From Microvirga flavescens (GTDB lineage Bacteria > Pseudomonadota > Alphaproteobacteria > Rhizobiales > Beijerinckiaceae), in the NCBI RefSeq assembly GCF_003290125.1, contig NZ_QMKH01000006.1, positions 167,086-231,085 on the forward strand: 64,000 bases of DNA. The letters run 5' to 3'. Below are positions 17,933 to 28,042 of this stretch, in pieces; within the stretch, counting starts at the first letter, position 1; every line of letters begins with the position of its first letter. The translations under genes were made by a program, and so were the position numbers. The notes under the pieces were generated by a model. That model did no database searches. It was not told where the DNA came from and saw nothing but the letters and a program-made list of their open reading frames with translations.

Positions 17933-19954
17933 ATGTACTACGCAATCGTCTTCCTGCCGCTTGTCGGCTTCCTCATCGCGGGCCTGTTCGGCCGCGTGAT
18001 CGGCGCGCGCCCCAGCGAGCTGATCACCACCGCGTTCCTCTTCATCGCCGCTGCGCTCTCCTGGGTGGCGTTCTTCCAGGTCGGCTTCGGTCACGGCGCC
18101 GTGCGGATTCAGATCGCCCAGTGGTTCTCCTCGGGCGACCTCATGGTGGACTGGGCGCTGCGCATCGACACGCTGACCGCGATCATGCTGATCGTCGTCA
18201 ACACCGTGTCTGCGCTCGTGCATCTCTACTCCATCGGCTACATGCACGAGGATCCGCACCGTCCGCGCTTCTTCGCGTATCTCTCGCTCTTCACCTTCGC
18301 CATGCTCATGCTGGTGACCGCCGACAACCTCGTCCAGATGTTCTTCGGCTGGGAAGGCGTGGGTCTCGCGAGCTACCTGCTCATCGGCTTCTGGTATCAG
18401 AAGGAATCCGCGAACGCGGCGGCCATGAAGGCCTTCATCGTTAACCGCGTCGGCGATTTCGGCTTCCTGCTCGGCATCTTCCTGATCTTCGTCCTGTTCA
18501 AGACGGTGAACTTCGACCAGATCTTCCCCCGCGTGGCGGAATTCGAGAAGGCGCAGTTCCACTTCCTCGGGTTCGACTGGAATGCCCTGACGCTCGCCTG
18601 CCTGCTGCTCTTCATGGGCGCGATGGGTAAGTCGGCGCAGTTCCTGCTGCACACCTGGCTGCCGGACGCGATGGAGGGCCCGACCCCGGTTTCCGCTCTC
18701 ATCCACGCCGCCACGATGGTGACGGCGGGCGTGTTCATGGTCGCGCGCCTGTCGCCGGTCTTCGAGTACGCGCCTGATGCGCTGACGGTCGTCACCGTCA
18801 TCGGCGGCATCACGGCCTTCTTCGCCGCCACCGTCGGCCTCGTGCAGAACGACATCAAGCGCGTGATCGCGTATTCGACCTGCTCGCAGCTCGGCTACAT
18901 GTTCGTCGCTCTCGGCGTCGGCGCTTATTCGGCGGGCGTGTTCCACCTCTTCACCCACGCCTTCTTCAAGGCGCTGCTGTTCTTGGGCGCCGGCTCGGTC
19001 ATCCACGCCATGCACCATGAGCAGGACATCCGGGCGATGGGCGGCCTGCGCAAGTACATCCCCTTCACCACGGGGATGATGGCCATCGGCACGCTCGCAC
19101 TGACGGGCTTCCCGTTCTCGGCGGGCTACTACTCGAAGGATGCGATCATCGAGGCGGCATACGCCGCGCATTCGCCGGCGGGCAGCTTCGCCTTCCTCGC
19201 CACGGTCGTCGCGGCCTTCATGACCTCGTTCTATTCCTGGCGCCTGTTCTTCCTCACATTCGAGGGCAAGGCGCGCTGGAACGGCGAGGCGCACACCCAT
19301 GAGGGCGCAGAGCACAACGCGAGCGGTCATGACGTTTCGCACGCCCATGCCGATCATTCCCACGACGATCACGGGCACGGCGCTCACAAGCCGCATGAGA
19401 GCCCGCTCGTGATGTTGATCCCGCTGCTGGTTCTGGCCATCGGCGCGGTCGTTGCGGGCTTTGCCTTCTCGGGCGCCTTCATCGGCCACGGCTATGAGCA
19501 CTTCTGGAAGGGCGCGATCTTCACCCGTCCGGACAACAAGATCCTCGAGGATATGCACCACCTGCCGGGTTGGGTGCCGCTGTTGCCGACGGTGATGATG
19601 GTGCTCGGCTTCCTGCTGGCCGTGTGGATGTATCTCATCGACACCAAGAAGCCCGCGCAGATCGCAGCGGATCACCCGATCCTCTACCGCTTCCTGCTCA
19701 ACAAGTGGTACTTCGACGAGCTGTATGACGCCATCTTCGTGCGTCCGGCGATGGCTCTCGGCCGCTTCCTGTGGCGCACGGGCGATGGAAAGATCATCGA
19801 CGGCCTCGGGCCGGATGGCATCTCGGCCCGCGTCCTCGACGTCACGCGCGGCGTGGTGCGGGTCCAGACCGGCTATCTCTACCACTACGCCTTCGCCATG
19901 CTCATCGGCGTTGCGGCTCTCGTTACCTACTATCTCTTCAGGGGAGCACACTGA
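17933..19954 (+). CDS. nuoL: NuoL, NADH-quinone oxidoreductase subunit L (distal antiporter-like pump)
   Basis: Most distal proton-pumping subunit, 673 residues, with Mrp-antiporter-like helices and the long C-terminal lateral helix. The key helix-7/8 region is [20 protein letters not shown]. An unusual feature is a soluble loop at residues 454-488 containing 12 histidines in 35 residues (for example [12 protein letters not shown]), a pattern known from other alphaproteobacterial NuoL proteins and likely able to bind metal. The stop codon overlaps the nuoM start (TGATG). Confidence 0.98.
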   Translation: MYYAIVFLPLVGFLIAGLFGRVIGARPSELITTAFLFIAAALSWVAFFQVGFGHGAVRIQIAQWFSSGDLMVDWALRIDTLTAIMLIVVNTVSALVHLYSIGYMHEDPHRPRFFAYLSLFTFAMLMLVTADNLVQMFFGWEGVGLASYLLIGFWYQKESANAAAMKAFIVNRVGDFGFLLGIFLIFVLFKTVNFDQIFPRVAEFEKAQFHFLGFDWNALTLACLLLFMGAMGKSAQFLLHTWLPDAMEGPTPVSALIHAATMVTAGVFMVARLSPVFEYAPDALTVVTVIGGITAFFAATVGLVQNDIKRVIAYSTCSQLGYMFVALGVGAYSAGVFHLFTHAFFKALLFLGAGSVIHAMHHEQDIRAMGGLRKYIPFTTGMMAIGTLALTGFPFSAGYYSKDAIIEAAYAAHSPAGSFAFLATVVAAFMTSFYSWRLFFLTFEGKARWNGEAHTHEGAEHNASGHDVSHAHADHSHDDHGHGAHKPHESPLVMLIPLLVLAIGAVVAGFAFSGAFIGHGYEHFWKGAIFTRPDNKILEDMHHLPGWVPLLPTVMMVLGFLLAVWMYLIDTKKPAQIAADHPILYRFLLNKWYFDELYDAIFVRPAMALGRFLWRTGDGKIIDGLGPDGISARVLDVTRGVVRVQTGYLYHYAFAMLIGVAALVTYYLFRGAH

Positions 19955-21465
19955 TGCTCGGCTTCGGCATCCTCTCCGGACTTCTCGTCCTTCCCCTCAT
20001 CGGGGCGGCGTTCATCCTGACGCTTCGCGGCGACAGCGAGGCGGCGCGTTCCAACGCCCGTTGGGCGGCTCTGGCGACGACCATCGTCACCTTCTTGCTC
20101 TCGCTGGTGGCCTGGAGCCGCTTCGACGCGGGAAGTTCGGCCTTCCAGCTCGTCGAGACGCATGGCTGGCTCTCCGAGACCATCCGCTTCAAGCTCGGCG
20201 TCGACGGCTTCTCAATGCCGTTCGTGCTGCTCACCACGTTCCTGATGCCGTTCTGCATCCTGGCCTCGTGGGAATCCATCACGCACCGGGTGAAGGAATA
20301 CTTCGTCGCCTTCCTCGTGCTTGAAACCACGATGATCGGCGTCTTCGAGGCTCTCGATCTGGTGCTGTTCTACCTGTTCTTCGAGGCCGGCCTCATTCCG
20401 ATGTTCCTCATCATCGGCATCTGGGGTGGCAAGCGCCGCATTTATGCGAGCTTCAAGTTCTTCCTGTACACGCTGCTCGGCTCCGTGCTGATGCTGCTCG
20501 CCATCATGGCGATGTACTGGGCGGCGGGCACCACGGACATCCCGACGCTTCTCACCTTCAAGTTTGGGGCGCAGGTGCAGCTCTGGCTATGGCTCGCCTT
20601 CTTCGCATCGTTTGCGGTGAAGATGCCCATGTGGCCGGTCCACACCTGGCTTCCCGACGCGCACGTTGAAGCGCCGACGGCGGGCTCGGTGATCCTGGCG
20701 GGCATCCTGCTCAAGATGGGCGGCTACGGATTCATCCGAGTGTCGCTGCCGATGTTCCCGGAGGCGTCGCAGTACTTCGCGCCGTTTGTCTATGCGCTCT
20801 CTGTCATCGCCATCGTCTACACCTCGCTGGTGGCGCTGATGCAGGAGGACATGAAGAAGCTGATCGCTTATTCGTCCGTCGCCCACATGGGCTTCGTGAC
20901 GATGGGCATCTTCTCGATGACCACTCAGGGCGTGCAGGGGGCCATGTTCCAGATGGTCTCGCACGGCCTCGTCTCCGGCGCGCTCTTCCTGTGCGTCGGC
21001 GTGGTCTACGACCGCATGCATACCCGCGAGATCAAAGCCTATGGCGGCCTCGTCACACGCATGCCGCTTTATGCCGTCGCGTTCATGATCTTCACGATGG
21101 CCAATGTGGGCCTGCCCGGCACTTCGGGCTTCGTCGGCGAGTTCCTGACGCTGATGGGCGCGTTCCGCTCCAATCCGTGGGTGTCGTTCTTCGCGTCCTC
21201 GGGCGTGATCCTGTCGGCGGCTTACGCGCTCTGGCTCTATCGCCGCGTCGTTTACGGCGTGCTCGACAAGCCCGCGCTGCAGGACATCATGGATCTCAAC
21301 CGCCGCGAGATCATCACGCTCGCTCCGCTTGTCCTTCTCGTCATCTATTACGGCGTCCAGCCCGGTCCCATCCTCGACGTCTTCGCGGCGCCGACGGATG
21401 CGCTCCTCAAGAGCTACGAGGCCGCGCTCGCCACCGTGAAGACGGCCGCCCTGGTCGCGCATTGA
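19954..21465 (+). CDS. nuoM: NuoM, NADH-quinone oxidoreductase subunit M
   Basis: Second antiporter-like pump of complex I, 503 residues. The signature [20 protein letters not shown] is present, with the following Lys-containing helix LLKMGGYG. The ATG at 19954 overlaps the nuoL stop as TGATG. An in-frame upstream extension into nuoL is a reading-frame artefact and is not used. Confidence 0.98.
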   Translation: MLGFGILSGLLVLPLIGAAFILTLRGDSEAARSNARWAALATTIVTFLLSLVAWSRFDAGSSAFQLVETHGWLSETIRFKLGVDGFSMPFVLLTTFLMPFCILASWESITHRVKEYFVAFLVLETTMIGVFEALDLVLFYLFFEAGLIPMFLIIGIWGGKRRIYASFKFFLYTLLGSVLMLLAIMAMYWAAGTTDIPTLLTFKFGAQVQLWLWLAFFASFAVKMPMWPVHTWLPDAHVEAPTAGSVILAGILLKMGGYGFIRVSLPMFPEASQYFAPFVYALSVIAIVYTSLVALMQEDMKKLIAYSSVAHMGFVTMGIFSMTTQGVQGAMFQMVSHGLVSGALFLCVGVVYDRMHTREIKAYGGLVTRMPLYAVAFMIFTMANVGLPGTSGFVGEFLTLMGAFRSNPWVSFFASSGVILSAAYALWLYRRVVYGVLDKPALQDIMDLNRREIITLAPLVLLVIYYGVQPGPILDVFAAPTDALLKSYEAALATVKTAALVAH

Positions 21466-21469
21466 GGTC

Positions 21470-22912
21470 ATGATGAACACCGTCCTCGCCATTCCCTCCT
21501 TTGCCCCCGCGCTGCCGGAAATCATCCTGGCGGCGGGCGCGCTGGTCCTGATCCTTCTTGGCGCGCTGCGCGGCGAGAAGTCCGCCGGCACGGTAAGCGT
21601 CATCGCGCTCGCGCTCCTGGTCGCCGCTCTCGTCGCCGTGTTCATGCTGCCGGCCGAGCGCGTCGAAACCATGAGCGGCTCATTCGTCATCGACGGCTTC
21701 GCCAAGTTCATGAAGACGCTGACGCTGCTCGGCTCCATCGCCGGCATCGTTCTCTCGTCCGACTTCATGCGCCGTGAGGGCATCACGCGCTTCGAGTACC
21801 CGATCCTGATCGTGCTCGCGACCATCGGCATGCTGATGGTGATCTCGGCGAACGACCTGATCGCGCTCTATCTCGGCGTCGAGTTGCTCAGCCTCGCATC
21901 CTACGTGATCGCGGCTTTCGACCGGGACAACGTGCGCTCCACGGAAGCGGGCCTGAAGTATTTCGTGCTCGGCTCGCTCTCTTCCGGCATGCTGCTCTAC
22001 GGCGCTTCGCTGATCTATGGCTTCACGGGCACCGTGTCCTTCCCCGGCATCGCCAAGGTGTTGACGGGCGAGGTCGGAACCGGCGTGATCTTCGGCATCG
22101 TGTTCGTCGCGGCCGGCGTCGCCTTCAAGATCTCGGCGGTGCCGTTCCACATGTGGACGCCGGACGTCTATGAGGGCTCGCCGACCCCGGTCACGGCCTT
22201 CTTCGCCGCCGCCCCCAAGATGGCGGGCATGGCGATGACGACGCGCCTTTTCATCGAGGCGTTCCCCGGCATCACCGGCCAGTGGCAGCAGATCATCGTC
22301 TTCATCTCGCTCGCCTCGATGGCGCTGGGCGCCTTCGCGGCCATCGGCCAGCGCAACATCAAGCGCCTGATGGCCTATTCGTCCATCGCCAACGTGGGCT
22401 ATGCGCTCATCGGCCTTGCCGCCGGCACGGCGGAGGGTGTGCAGGGCGTCGCGATCTACATGGCGATCTATCTCGCCATGACGCTCGGCGCTTTCGCCTG
22501 CATCTTGAGCCTGCGCCGCGGCAACGTGATGTTCGAGAACATCTCGGACCTGTCGGGCATCGCCCGCACGCATCCCATCATCGCATTCTGCCTTGCGATG
22601 ATGATGTTCTCGATGGCGGGCATTCCGCCGCTCGCCGGCTTCTTTGCCAAGTTCGCGGTGTTCAACGCGGCGATCAAGGCGAACCTCGTGGCGCTCGCCG
22701 TCATCGGCGTCATCACGAGCGTCGTGGGCGCTTACTATTACCTGCGCATCGTCAAGGTCATGTACTTCGATGAGCCGGGCGAGCGCTACGATGCCATGCC
22801 TGCGGGCGTGAAGCTCGTGCTTGCCGTGTCCAGCATCTTCGTCGTCCTGTTCGGCCTCGTGCCCGCGCCGCTGGTCTCCGTGGCGGGCGCCGCTGCGCGT
22901 TCTCTGTTCTGA
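21470..22912 (+). CDS. nuoN: NuoN, NADH-quinone oxidoreductase subunit N
   Basis: Third antiporter-like pump, 480 residues, next to NuoK in the complex. It contains the conserved VPFHMWTPDVYEGSPTPVTA and the helix LISANDLIALYLGVEL. Two adjacent ATGs (21470, 21473) are possible; the second sits at a better distance from GAGG at 21464-21467. The end abuts birA: the GTG of birA begins one base after the stop codon. Confidence 0.97.
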   Translation: MMNTVLAIPSFAPALPEIILAAGALVLILLGALRGEKSAGTVSVIALALLVAALVAVFMLPAERVETMSGSFVIDGFAKFMKTLTLLGSIAGIVLSSDFMRREGITRFEYPILIVLATIGMLMVISANDLIALYLGVELLSLASYVIAAFDRDNVRSTEAGLKYFVLGSLSSGMLLYGASLIYGFTGTVSFPGIAKVLTGEVGTGVIFGIVFVAAGVAFKISAVPFHMWTPDVYEGSPTPVTAFFAAAPKMAGMAMTTRLFIEAFPGITGQWQQIIVFISLASMALGAFAAIGQRNIKRLMAYSSIANVGYALIGLAAGTAEGVQGVAIYMAIYLAMTLGAFACILSLRRGNVMFENISDLSGIARTHPIIAFCLAMMMFSMAGIPPLAGFFAKFAVFNAAIKANLVALAVIGVITSVVGAYYYLRIVKVMYFDEPGERYDAMPAGVKLVLAVSSIFVVLFGLVPAPLVSVAGAAARSLF

Positions 22913-22913
22913 C

Positions 22914-23735
22914 GTGCGGCTGTCGGCGGAAACAGAGAATAACGGCTATCGGCTCATTTCGTTAAGCGAGACGAGTTCGACGAATGACGACGCGGTTCGG
23001 GCCGCGCAATCCGGCGATCCAGGGTTTCTCTGGATCGTCACGGAACAGCAGAATGCGGGCCGGGGGCGGCATGGACGGCAATGGGTGTCTCCCCCCGGCA
23101 ATCTCTATGCCAGCCTGCTTCTGATCGACCCTTGCGAGGTTGCGGATGCCGCACAGCTCGGCTTCGTTGCGGGGCTTGCCGCGCATGAGGCTGTCGAGGC
23201 GGTGGCAGGCGTCTCCGCGCCGCGTCTCGCCTTGAAATGGCCGAACGATCTTCTCCTTGATGGGGCGAAGGTTGCGGGGCTCCTGCTCGAGGGGCATCGG
23301 GTTGGGCCGCAGAACCGCCTCGCCATCGTGATCGGCATCGGCATCAACGTCGCTCACGCACCGACGGGAACGCCATATCCGACGGCGCTCCTTCACGCGG
23401 TCAAGCCCGGGCTGACGCGGGAGGACGTGTTCCTGGCGCTGTCCGATGCCTTCGCGCGCACATTCTCCGCCTGGCGGACAGCGCGCCGGACGAACCCCGC
23501 CGATTCCTTCGGCGCGATCCGCCAACTCTGGCTGGAGCGTGCCGCCGGGCTCGGCACCGAGGTCACCTTGCGCTTGCCATCGGGCGAGAAGAGGGGACTT
23601 TTCGAGGGCCTCGACCGCTCGGGACGACTGCAATTGAAGACCGCTCGGGGGCTGGAAGCCATCGATGCGGGCGACCTATATCTTTCCAACCTCACTCACG
23701 AGGCCGCGCCAAACGTCGGCTCGACAGGATTTTAA
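22914..23735 (+). CDS. birA: Biotin-[acetyl-CoA-carboxylase] ligase
   Basis: Attaches biotin to the carrier protein of biotin-dependent carboxylases. The GTG at 22914, one base after nuoN, gives 273 residues. The catalytic motifs are present: GRGRHGRQWVSPPGNLYASL (biotinyl-AMP loop) and KWPNDLLLDGAKVAGLL. There is no N-terminal helix-turn-helix, so it is a group I ligase and not a repressor. The nuoN-birA-rnj order is common in Rhizobiales, and birA may be read from the nuo transcript. Confidence 0.93.
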   Translation: MRLSAETENNGYRLISLSETSSTNDDAVRAAQSGDPGFLWIVTEQQNAGRGRHGRQWVSPPGNLYASLLLIDPCEVADAAQLGFVAGLAAHEAVEAVAGVSAPRLALKWPNDLLLDGAKVAGLLLEGHRVGPQNRLAIVIGIGINVAHAPTGTPYPTALLHAVKPGLTREDVFLALSDAFARTFSAWRTARRTNPADSFGAIRQLWLERAAGLGTEVTLRLPSGEKRGLFEGLDRSGRLQLKTARGLEAIDAGDLYLSNLTHEAAPNVGSTGF

Positions 23736-23738
23736 TTG

Positions 23739-25412
23739 ATGGCTTCCCCCAACGACGAACTCGTCTTCGTGCCGCTCGGCGGCTTGGGCGAAATCGGGAT
23801 GAACGCCGCGCTTTACGGATTCGGGCCGGAAGAGAACCGCCAGTGGATTCTGGTCGATTGCGGCATGGGTTTCGGCGGCGAAGAGCATCTTCCCGGCATC
23901 GATGTGGTCTATCCGGATCTGCGCTTCATCGAAGAGGAGCGTCACAACCTCCTCGGCATTTTCATCACCCACGCGCATGAGGACCATATCGGTGCGCTGG
24001 TCGAGATGTGGCCGCGCCTGCGCGCGCCGGTTTACGCCACGCGCTTTGCCATCGGCCTTCTCGAAACGCGTCGCCTGTCCGAACCTGGCGCACCGAAGCT
24101 CGATCTCAACGAGATCAAGCCCGGCGAGCGTATCAAGCTTGGGCCGTTCGATGTCGAGTACGTGCCCGTGGCGCACTCGATCCCGGAATCGAACGCGCTC
24201 GCGATCCGCACTGCGCATGGCCTCGTGGTCCACACCGGCGACTGGAAGCTCGACGCTACGCCCTATCTCGGCAGCCTGACGTCGGAAGAGACCTTCCGCG
24301 CGCTCGGCGAAGAGGGCGTACTGGCGCTGATCTGCGATTCCACCAACGTGGTGCGCGAGGGCACGAGCCCGAGCGAGGCCGATGTGTCGAACCACCTCGC
24401 CGAACTCATCAAGACCGCGCCGCAGCGCGTTGCTGTCACCACCTTCGCCTCGAACGTCGCACGCATCCGCTCGGTTGCGGAGGCTGCGCGCGAGGCGGGC
24501 CGCGAGGTCGTGATTGTCGGGCGTGCGATGGACAGGGCTGTGGACGTGGCGCGCGAATGCGGGTTTCTCGACGGCATTCCGGATTTCCGCACTCCCGAGA
24601 ACTACGGCTACCTGCCGCGCGACAAGGTCGTTGCCATTCTCACCGGCTCGCAAGGAGAGCCGCGCGCCGCGATGGCGCGCATCGCGCAGGACGAACACCC
24701 AGACATCGCGTTGTCGCAAGGTGACCGGGTAATCTTCTCCTCCCGTGCGATCCCCGGAAACGAGAAGGCGGTCAGCGCCATCATCAACAGCCTCATCGAG
24801 CAGGGCGTCGAGGTCGTTACCGACCGTACCGCGCTCGTTCACGTCTCGGGCCATCCTCGCCGTGGCGAGCTGGCGCAGATGTATCAATGGACGCGCCCGC
24901 GTATTGCGATCCCTGCGCACGGCGAGGCGCTGCATCTGGAAGAGCACGCGCGCTTCGCCAGAGGGCAGGGGGTCGAGGAGGTCGTCCGCGCTCGCAACGG
25001 TAGCGTCGTCCGCCTCGCGCCAGGCAAGGCCGAGATCGTCGACACCGTCCCGTTCGGACGGGTTTATCGCGACGGCAACCTCGTCATCGATCCCAGCGAG
25101 CGCGCCGTGCCGGAACGCCGCAAGCTCTCCTTCGCGGGGCTCGTCAGCGCCGCCATCGCGATTGAGGAGGACGGTGAGATCGCGGGCGATCCTATCATCG
25201 AAACGATGGGCCTGCCGGCAAAGACGCGCAGCGGCGAGGCTTTCGACGATCTCATCGCCGACACGGTTTCTGACGTGCTCGACGGCCTGTCCAAGGCCAA
25301 GCGCCGCGATCCGGATACGGTCGAGAACGCGGTCAAGCGCGCCATCCGCGCCAAGGTCAACGAGGCTTGGGGCAAGAAACCTGCCTGCCATGTGTTGGTG
25401 ATCGAGGTATAA
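23739..25412 (+). CDS. rnj: Ribonuclease J
   Basis: Metallo-beta-lactamase/beta-CASP ribonuclease with 5'-3' exonuclease and endonuclease activity in RNA maturation and decay. The 557-residue product has the metal motif THAHEDHIGAL, a further ligand region HTGDWKLD, and the beta-CASP motif SGHPRRGEL; a C-terminal domain follows. The ATG at 23739 is preferred to the adjoining TTG at 23736. In Rhizobiales RNase J matures rRNA ends; this is family knowledge. Confidence 0.95.
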   Translation: MASPNDELVFVPLGGLGEIGMNAALYGFGPEENRQWILVDCGMGFGGEEHLPGIDVVYPDLRFIEEERHNLLGIFITHAHEDHIGALVEMWPRLRAPVYATRFAIGLLETRRLSEPGAPKLDLNEIKPGERIKLGPFDVEYVPVAHSIPESNALAIRTAHGLVVHTGDWKLDATPYLGSLTSEETFRALGEEGVLALICDSTNVVREGTSPSEADVSNHLAELIKTAPQRVAVTTFASNVARIRSVAEAAREAGREVVIVGRAMDRAVDVARECGFLDGIPDFRTPENYGYLPRDKVVAILTGSQGEPRAAMARIAQDEHPDIALSQGDRVIFSSRAIPGNEKAVSAIINSLIEQGVEVVTDRTALVHVSGHPRRGELAQMYQWTRPRIAIPAHGEALHLEEHARFARGQGVEEVVRARNGSVVRLAPGKAEIVDTVPFGRVYRDGNLVIDPSERAVPERRKLSFAGLVSAAIAIEEDGEIAGDPIIETMGLPAKTRSGEAFDDLIADTVSDVLDGLSKAKRRDPDTVENAVKRAIRAKVNEAWGKKPACHVLVIEV

Positions 25413-25440
25413 GCGGCTCAACGGATCGAGGGGGAACAGC

Positions 25441-25845
25441 ATGATCGGACGGCTCAATCATGTCGCCATCGCCGTGCGCGACATCGCAGCGGCCTCGAAG
25501 CTCTATCGCGAGACGCTGGGCGCGAACGTCTCTGCGCCGGAGGCTTTGCCCGAGCATGGGGTGACGGTGGTGTTCATCACCCTGCCGAACACCAAGATCG
25601 AACTTCTCGAGCCGCTCGGAGCGGATTCCCCCATCGCGAAGTTTCTTGAAAAATCCCCTGACGGCGGCATCCATCACATCTGCTACGAGGTTGAGGACAT
25701 TCTCGCCGCGCGCGACCAGCTCACGAGGAACGGCGCGCGCGTGCTGGGTTCCGGTGAGCCCAAGATCGGGGCGCACGGAAAGCCGGTCCTGTTTCTTCAC
25801 CCCAAGGATTTCTGCGGAACGCTCGTGGAACTCGAGCAGGCATAA
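25441..25845 (+). CDS. mce: Methylmalonyl-CoA epimerase
   Basis: Glyoxalase/VOC-fold enzyme (134 residues) that interconverts (R)- and (S)-methylmalonyl-CoA in propionyl-CoA and ethylmalonyl-CoA metabolism. Metal-ligand regions are visible: NHVAIAVRDI at the N terminus, GGIHHICYEVEDI in the second half, and a C-terminal GTLVELEQ. A ribosome binding site AGGGGGAAC precedes the ATG. It sits between rnj and a DUF1467-like gene, as often in this order. Confidence 0.92.
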   Translation: MIGRLNHVAIAVRDIAAASKLYRETLGANVSAPEALPEHGVTVVFITLPNTKIELLEPLGADSPIAKFLEKSPDGGIHHICYEVEDILAARDQLTRNGARVLGSGEPKIGAHGKPVLFLHPKDFCGTLVELEQA

Positions 25846-25856
25846 GGGCTTTCGAA

Positions 25857-26192
25857 GTGGTTCGGTTCGTTAAATCCGTCGCGGCCTCGTTCTGGGCGAC
25901 TGCCGCCGTGGTCATCGTTGTTTCGGCCATCGCCATCGCCATCGCGGTGCAGGCGTTCGGCCTGCGCGCCACCGGGGGTATTGGCCTTTATTTCGTCATC
26001 TGGTGGATCGCGCTTTTCGCCGTCCTGCCCTTCGGCGTGCGCGGCCAGCATGAGACGGGGGAGGTTGTCCGGGGCTCCGAGCCCGGTGCGCCGAGCTATC
26101 CGGCCTTAAGGGAAAAAGCGGTCTGGAACACATTCCTGTCGAGCGTGATCCTGCTCCTCGTCGCGGGTCTTCTGCCGCTGTCGGGACTGTAA
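25857..26192 (+). CDS. DUF1467-like small membrane protein
   Basis: A 111-residue protein with two strong membrane segments at the ends of the N-terminal half and one at the C terminus. The central motif YFVIWWIALFAVLPFGVRGQHETGE...GSEPGAPSYP is typical of the DUF1467 family, of unknown function and conserved next to mce and proS in Rhizobiales. It starts with GTG at 25857, eleven bases after the mce stop codon, so it is likely co-transcribed. Confidence 0.85.
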   Translation: MVRFVKSVAASFWATAAVVIVVSAIAIAIAVQAFGLRATGGIGLYFVIWWIALFAVLPFGVRGQHETGEVVRGSEPGAPSYPALREKAVWNTFLSSVILLLVAGLLPLSGL

Positions 26193-26704
26193 ATCCGGCC
26201 TCACCGGGAGGCGCAAGGGCCGCGCGGATCATGGCCCAACTGGCCTTTTGCAAGGATTTTCACCCCAGATCGGGCCGGGCTGTGCAGTACAAAGCCCCCA
26301 ACAGGGTGGGAGACGGGTCTGCTTTTCACGTTGCTGGAAAAGAAAAAGCAAGGCTTTCGCCTTGCCTAGCTGCCTTTTTGGCAATTTTCGGTTCCCGGCT
26401 TTTTGAGCCGTCGCCTGTTCCTGGCGAACTGGGACCCTATCCTCCCGAAACTCGGACCGCGGCCTCTGGCGCATTGACGTCTGAGACTTTCAGTGGGTCG
26501 GTTATAAACGTGTTAACCGTGAGTGTCACCACTTTTTAGGCAGCCTCTGGCGCGAATTTCGGCACATATCATATTGATCTTTCGTCTAATGATCTGGCGA
26601 AGGGCCTTAAGAGCGCGATCCCGGCTTGTCTTTTGGCCGGCGGCTGTGTTGTGTGCTGAATTACGAGTCGAAACTCCAATTCCTACTTGATCCGAAGGCG
26701 TTCC
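26193..26704 (+). other. Intergenic region before proS
   Basis: About 510 bases with no convincing gene. GCAAGGC-TTTC-GCCTTGC at 26348-26365 is a perfect 7-bp hairpin; a T-run follows only after eleven more bases, so it is at best a weak terminator. A 102-residue ORF at 26231-26539 has no ribosome binding site or recognisable features. No clear promoter pair of good spacing was found, and the region directly before proS has only a weak ribosome binding site. Confidence 0.45.
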
Positions 26705-28033
26705 ATGCGTTTGAGCCGTTATTTCCTGCCGATCCTCCGTGAAACGCCGAAAGAGGCGGAGATCGTCTCTCACCGTCTGATGCTGCGCGCCGGCATGATC
26801 CGCCAGGAAGCGGCGGGTCTCTATGCCTGGCTACCGCTCGGCCTGAGGGTGCTCAACAAGATCAACGCTATCATCCGCGAGGAGCAGAACCGCTCCGGGG
26901 CCATCGAACTCCTGATGCCGACGATCCAGTCGGCGGATCTGTGGCGCGAATCCGGCCGCTACGACGCCTACGGCAAGGAAATGCTGCGCATTCAGGATCG
27001 GCACGACCGCGAGATGCTGTTCGGCCCGACGAACGAGGAAATGATTACGGAGATCTTCCGGGGCTATGTGCGCTCCTACAAGGATCTGCCGCTCAACCTC
27101 TATCACATCCAGTGGAAGTTCCGGGACGAGGTGCGCCCGCGCTTCGGCGTCATGCGTTCGCGCGAGTTCCTGATGAAGGATGCCTATTCCTTCGACATCG
27201 ACCAGGCCGGCGCGCGCCACTCCTACAACAAGATGTTCGTCGCTTACTTGCGCACCTTCGCCCGCATGGGCCTGAAGGCGATCCCGATGAAGGCCGATAC
27301 GGGCCCCATCGGCGGCGACCTGAGCCACGAATTCATCATTCTTGCCTCCACCGGTGAGAGCGAGGTGTTCTGCCACAAGGACTATCTCGATTTCGACATT
27401 CCGGCGGTCAATACCGATTTCGATAACATCTCGGCTCTCCAGGGCATCGTCGACAAGTGGACGTCGCTCTACGCCGCGACCTCCGAGATGCACGACGCTT
27501 CCGCCTTCGAGGGTCTGCCTTCGGAGAAAAAGGTTTCCGCGCGCGGCATCGAGGTCGGCCACATCTTCTACTTCGGCACCAAGTACTCGAAGCCGATGGG
27601 CGCGAAGGTCATGGGACCGGACGGTCAGGAGCACGAGGTCCACATGGGCTCCTACGGCATCGGCCCGAGCCGCCTCATCGCCGCGATCATCGAGGCGAGC
27701 CACGACGAGAACGGTATCGTGTGGCCTGACGCCATCGCACCTTTCGATGTGGCGCTCCTCAACCTGAAGGCGGGCGATGCCGCGACGGACGAGGCTTGCG
27801 AGAAGCTCTATCGCGAGCTCGGTGCGGCGGGCGTTGACGTATTCTACGACGACCGCGACGAGCGACCCGGCGCGAAATTCGCCACCGCCGATCTCATCGG
27901 CATTCCGTGGCAGGTCATCATCGGGCCGAAGAGCCTCGCCGAGGGCAATGTGGAACTGAAGCGCCGCGCCACGGGCGAGAAGGAAGTGCTGCCGCTCGCC
28001 GACGTGGTCGCGCGCCTGACCAGGAAGGCCTGA
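26705..28033 (+). CDS. proS: Prolyl-tRNA synthetase
   Basis: Class II aminoacyl-tRNA synthetase charging tRNA-Pro. The 442-residue form lacks the large editing insertion of enterobacterial ProS, as in other alphaproteobacteria. Motif 2 region [25 protein letters not shown] and motif 3 [13 protein letters not shown] are present, with the anticodon-binding domain at the C terminus. The ATG at 26705 ([11 protein letters not shown]) is chosen; an in-frame codon six residues upstream has no support. Confidence 0.97.
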   Translation: MRLSRYFLPILRETPKEAEIVSHRLMLRAGMIRQEAAGLYAWLPLGLRVLNKINAIIREEQNRSGAIELLMPTIQSADLWRESGRYDAYGKEMLRIQDRHDREMLFGPTNEEMITEIFRGYVRSYKDLPLNLYHIQWKFRDEVRPRFGVMRSREFLMKDAYSFDIDQAGARHSYNKMFVAYLRTFARMGLKAIPMKADTGPIGGDLSHEFIILASTGESEVFCHKDYLDFDIPAVNTDFDNISALQGIVDKWTSLYAATSEMHDASAFEGLPSEKKVSARGIEVGHIFYFGTKYSKPMGAKVMGPDGQEHEVHMGSYGIGPSRLIAAIIEASHDENGIVWPDAIAPFDVALLNLKAGDAATDEACEKLYRELGAAGVDVFYDDRDERPGAKFATADLIGIPWQVIIGPKSLAEGNVELKRRATGEKEVLPLADVVARLTRKA

Positions 28034-28042
28034 CGGGTCCCG

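Noticed and set aside
17516..19951. An 811-codon open frame on the - strand opposite nuoK-nuoL
   Set aside because: Same reason: a composition shadow of nuoL with no domain-like sequence.
26231..26539. A 102-codon + strand ORF before proS
   Set aside because: No ribosome binding site and no domain or membrane pattern; it runs through a hairpin.
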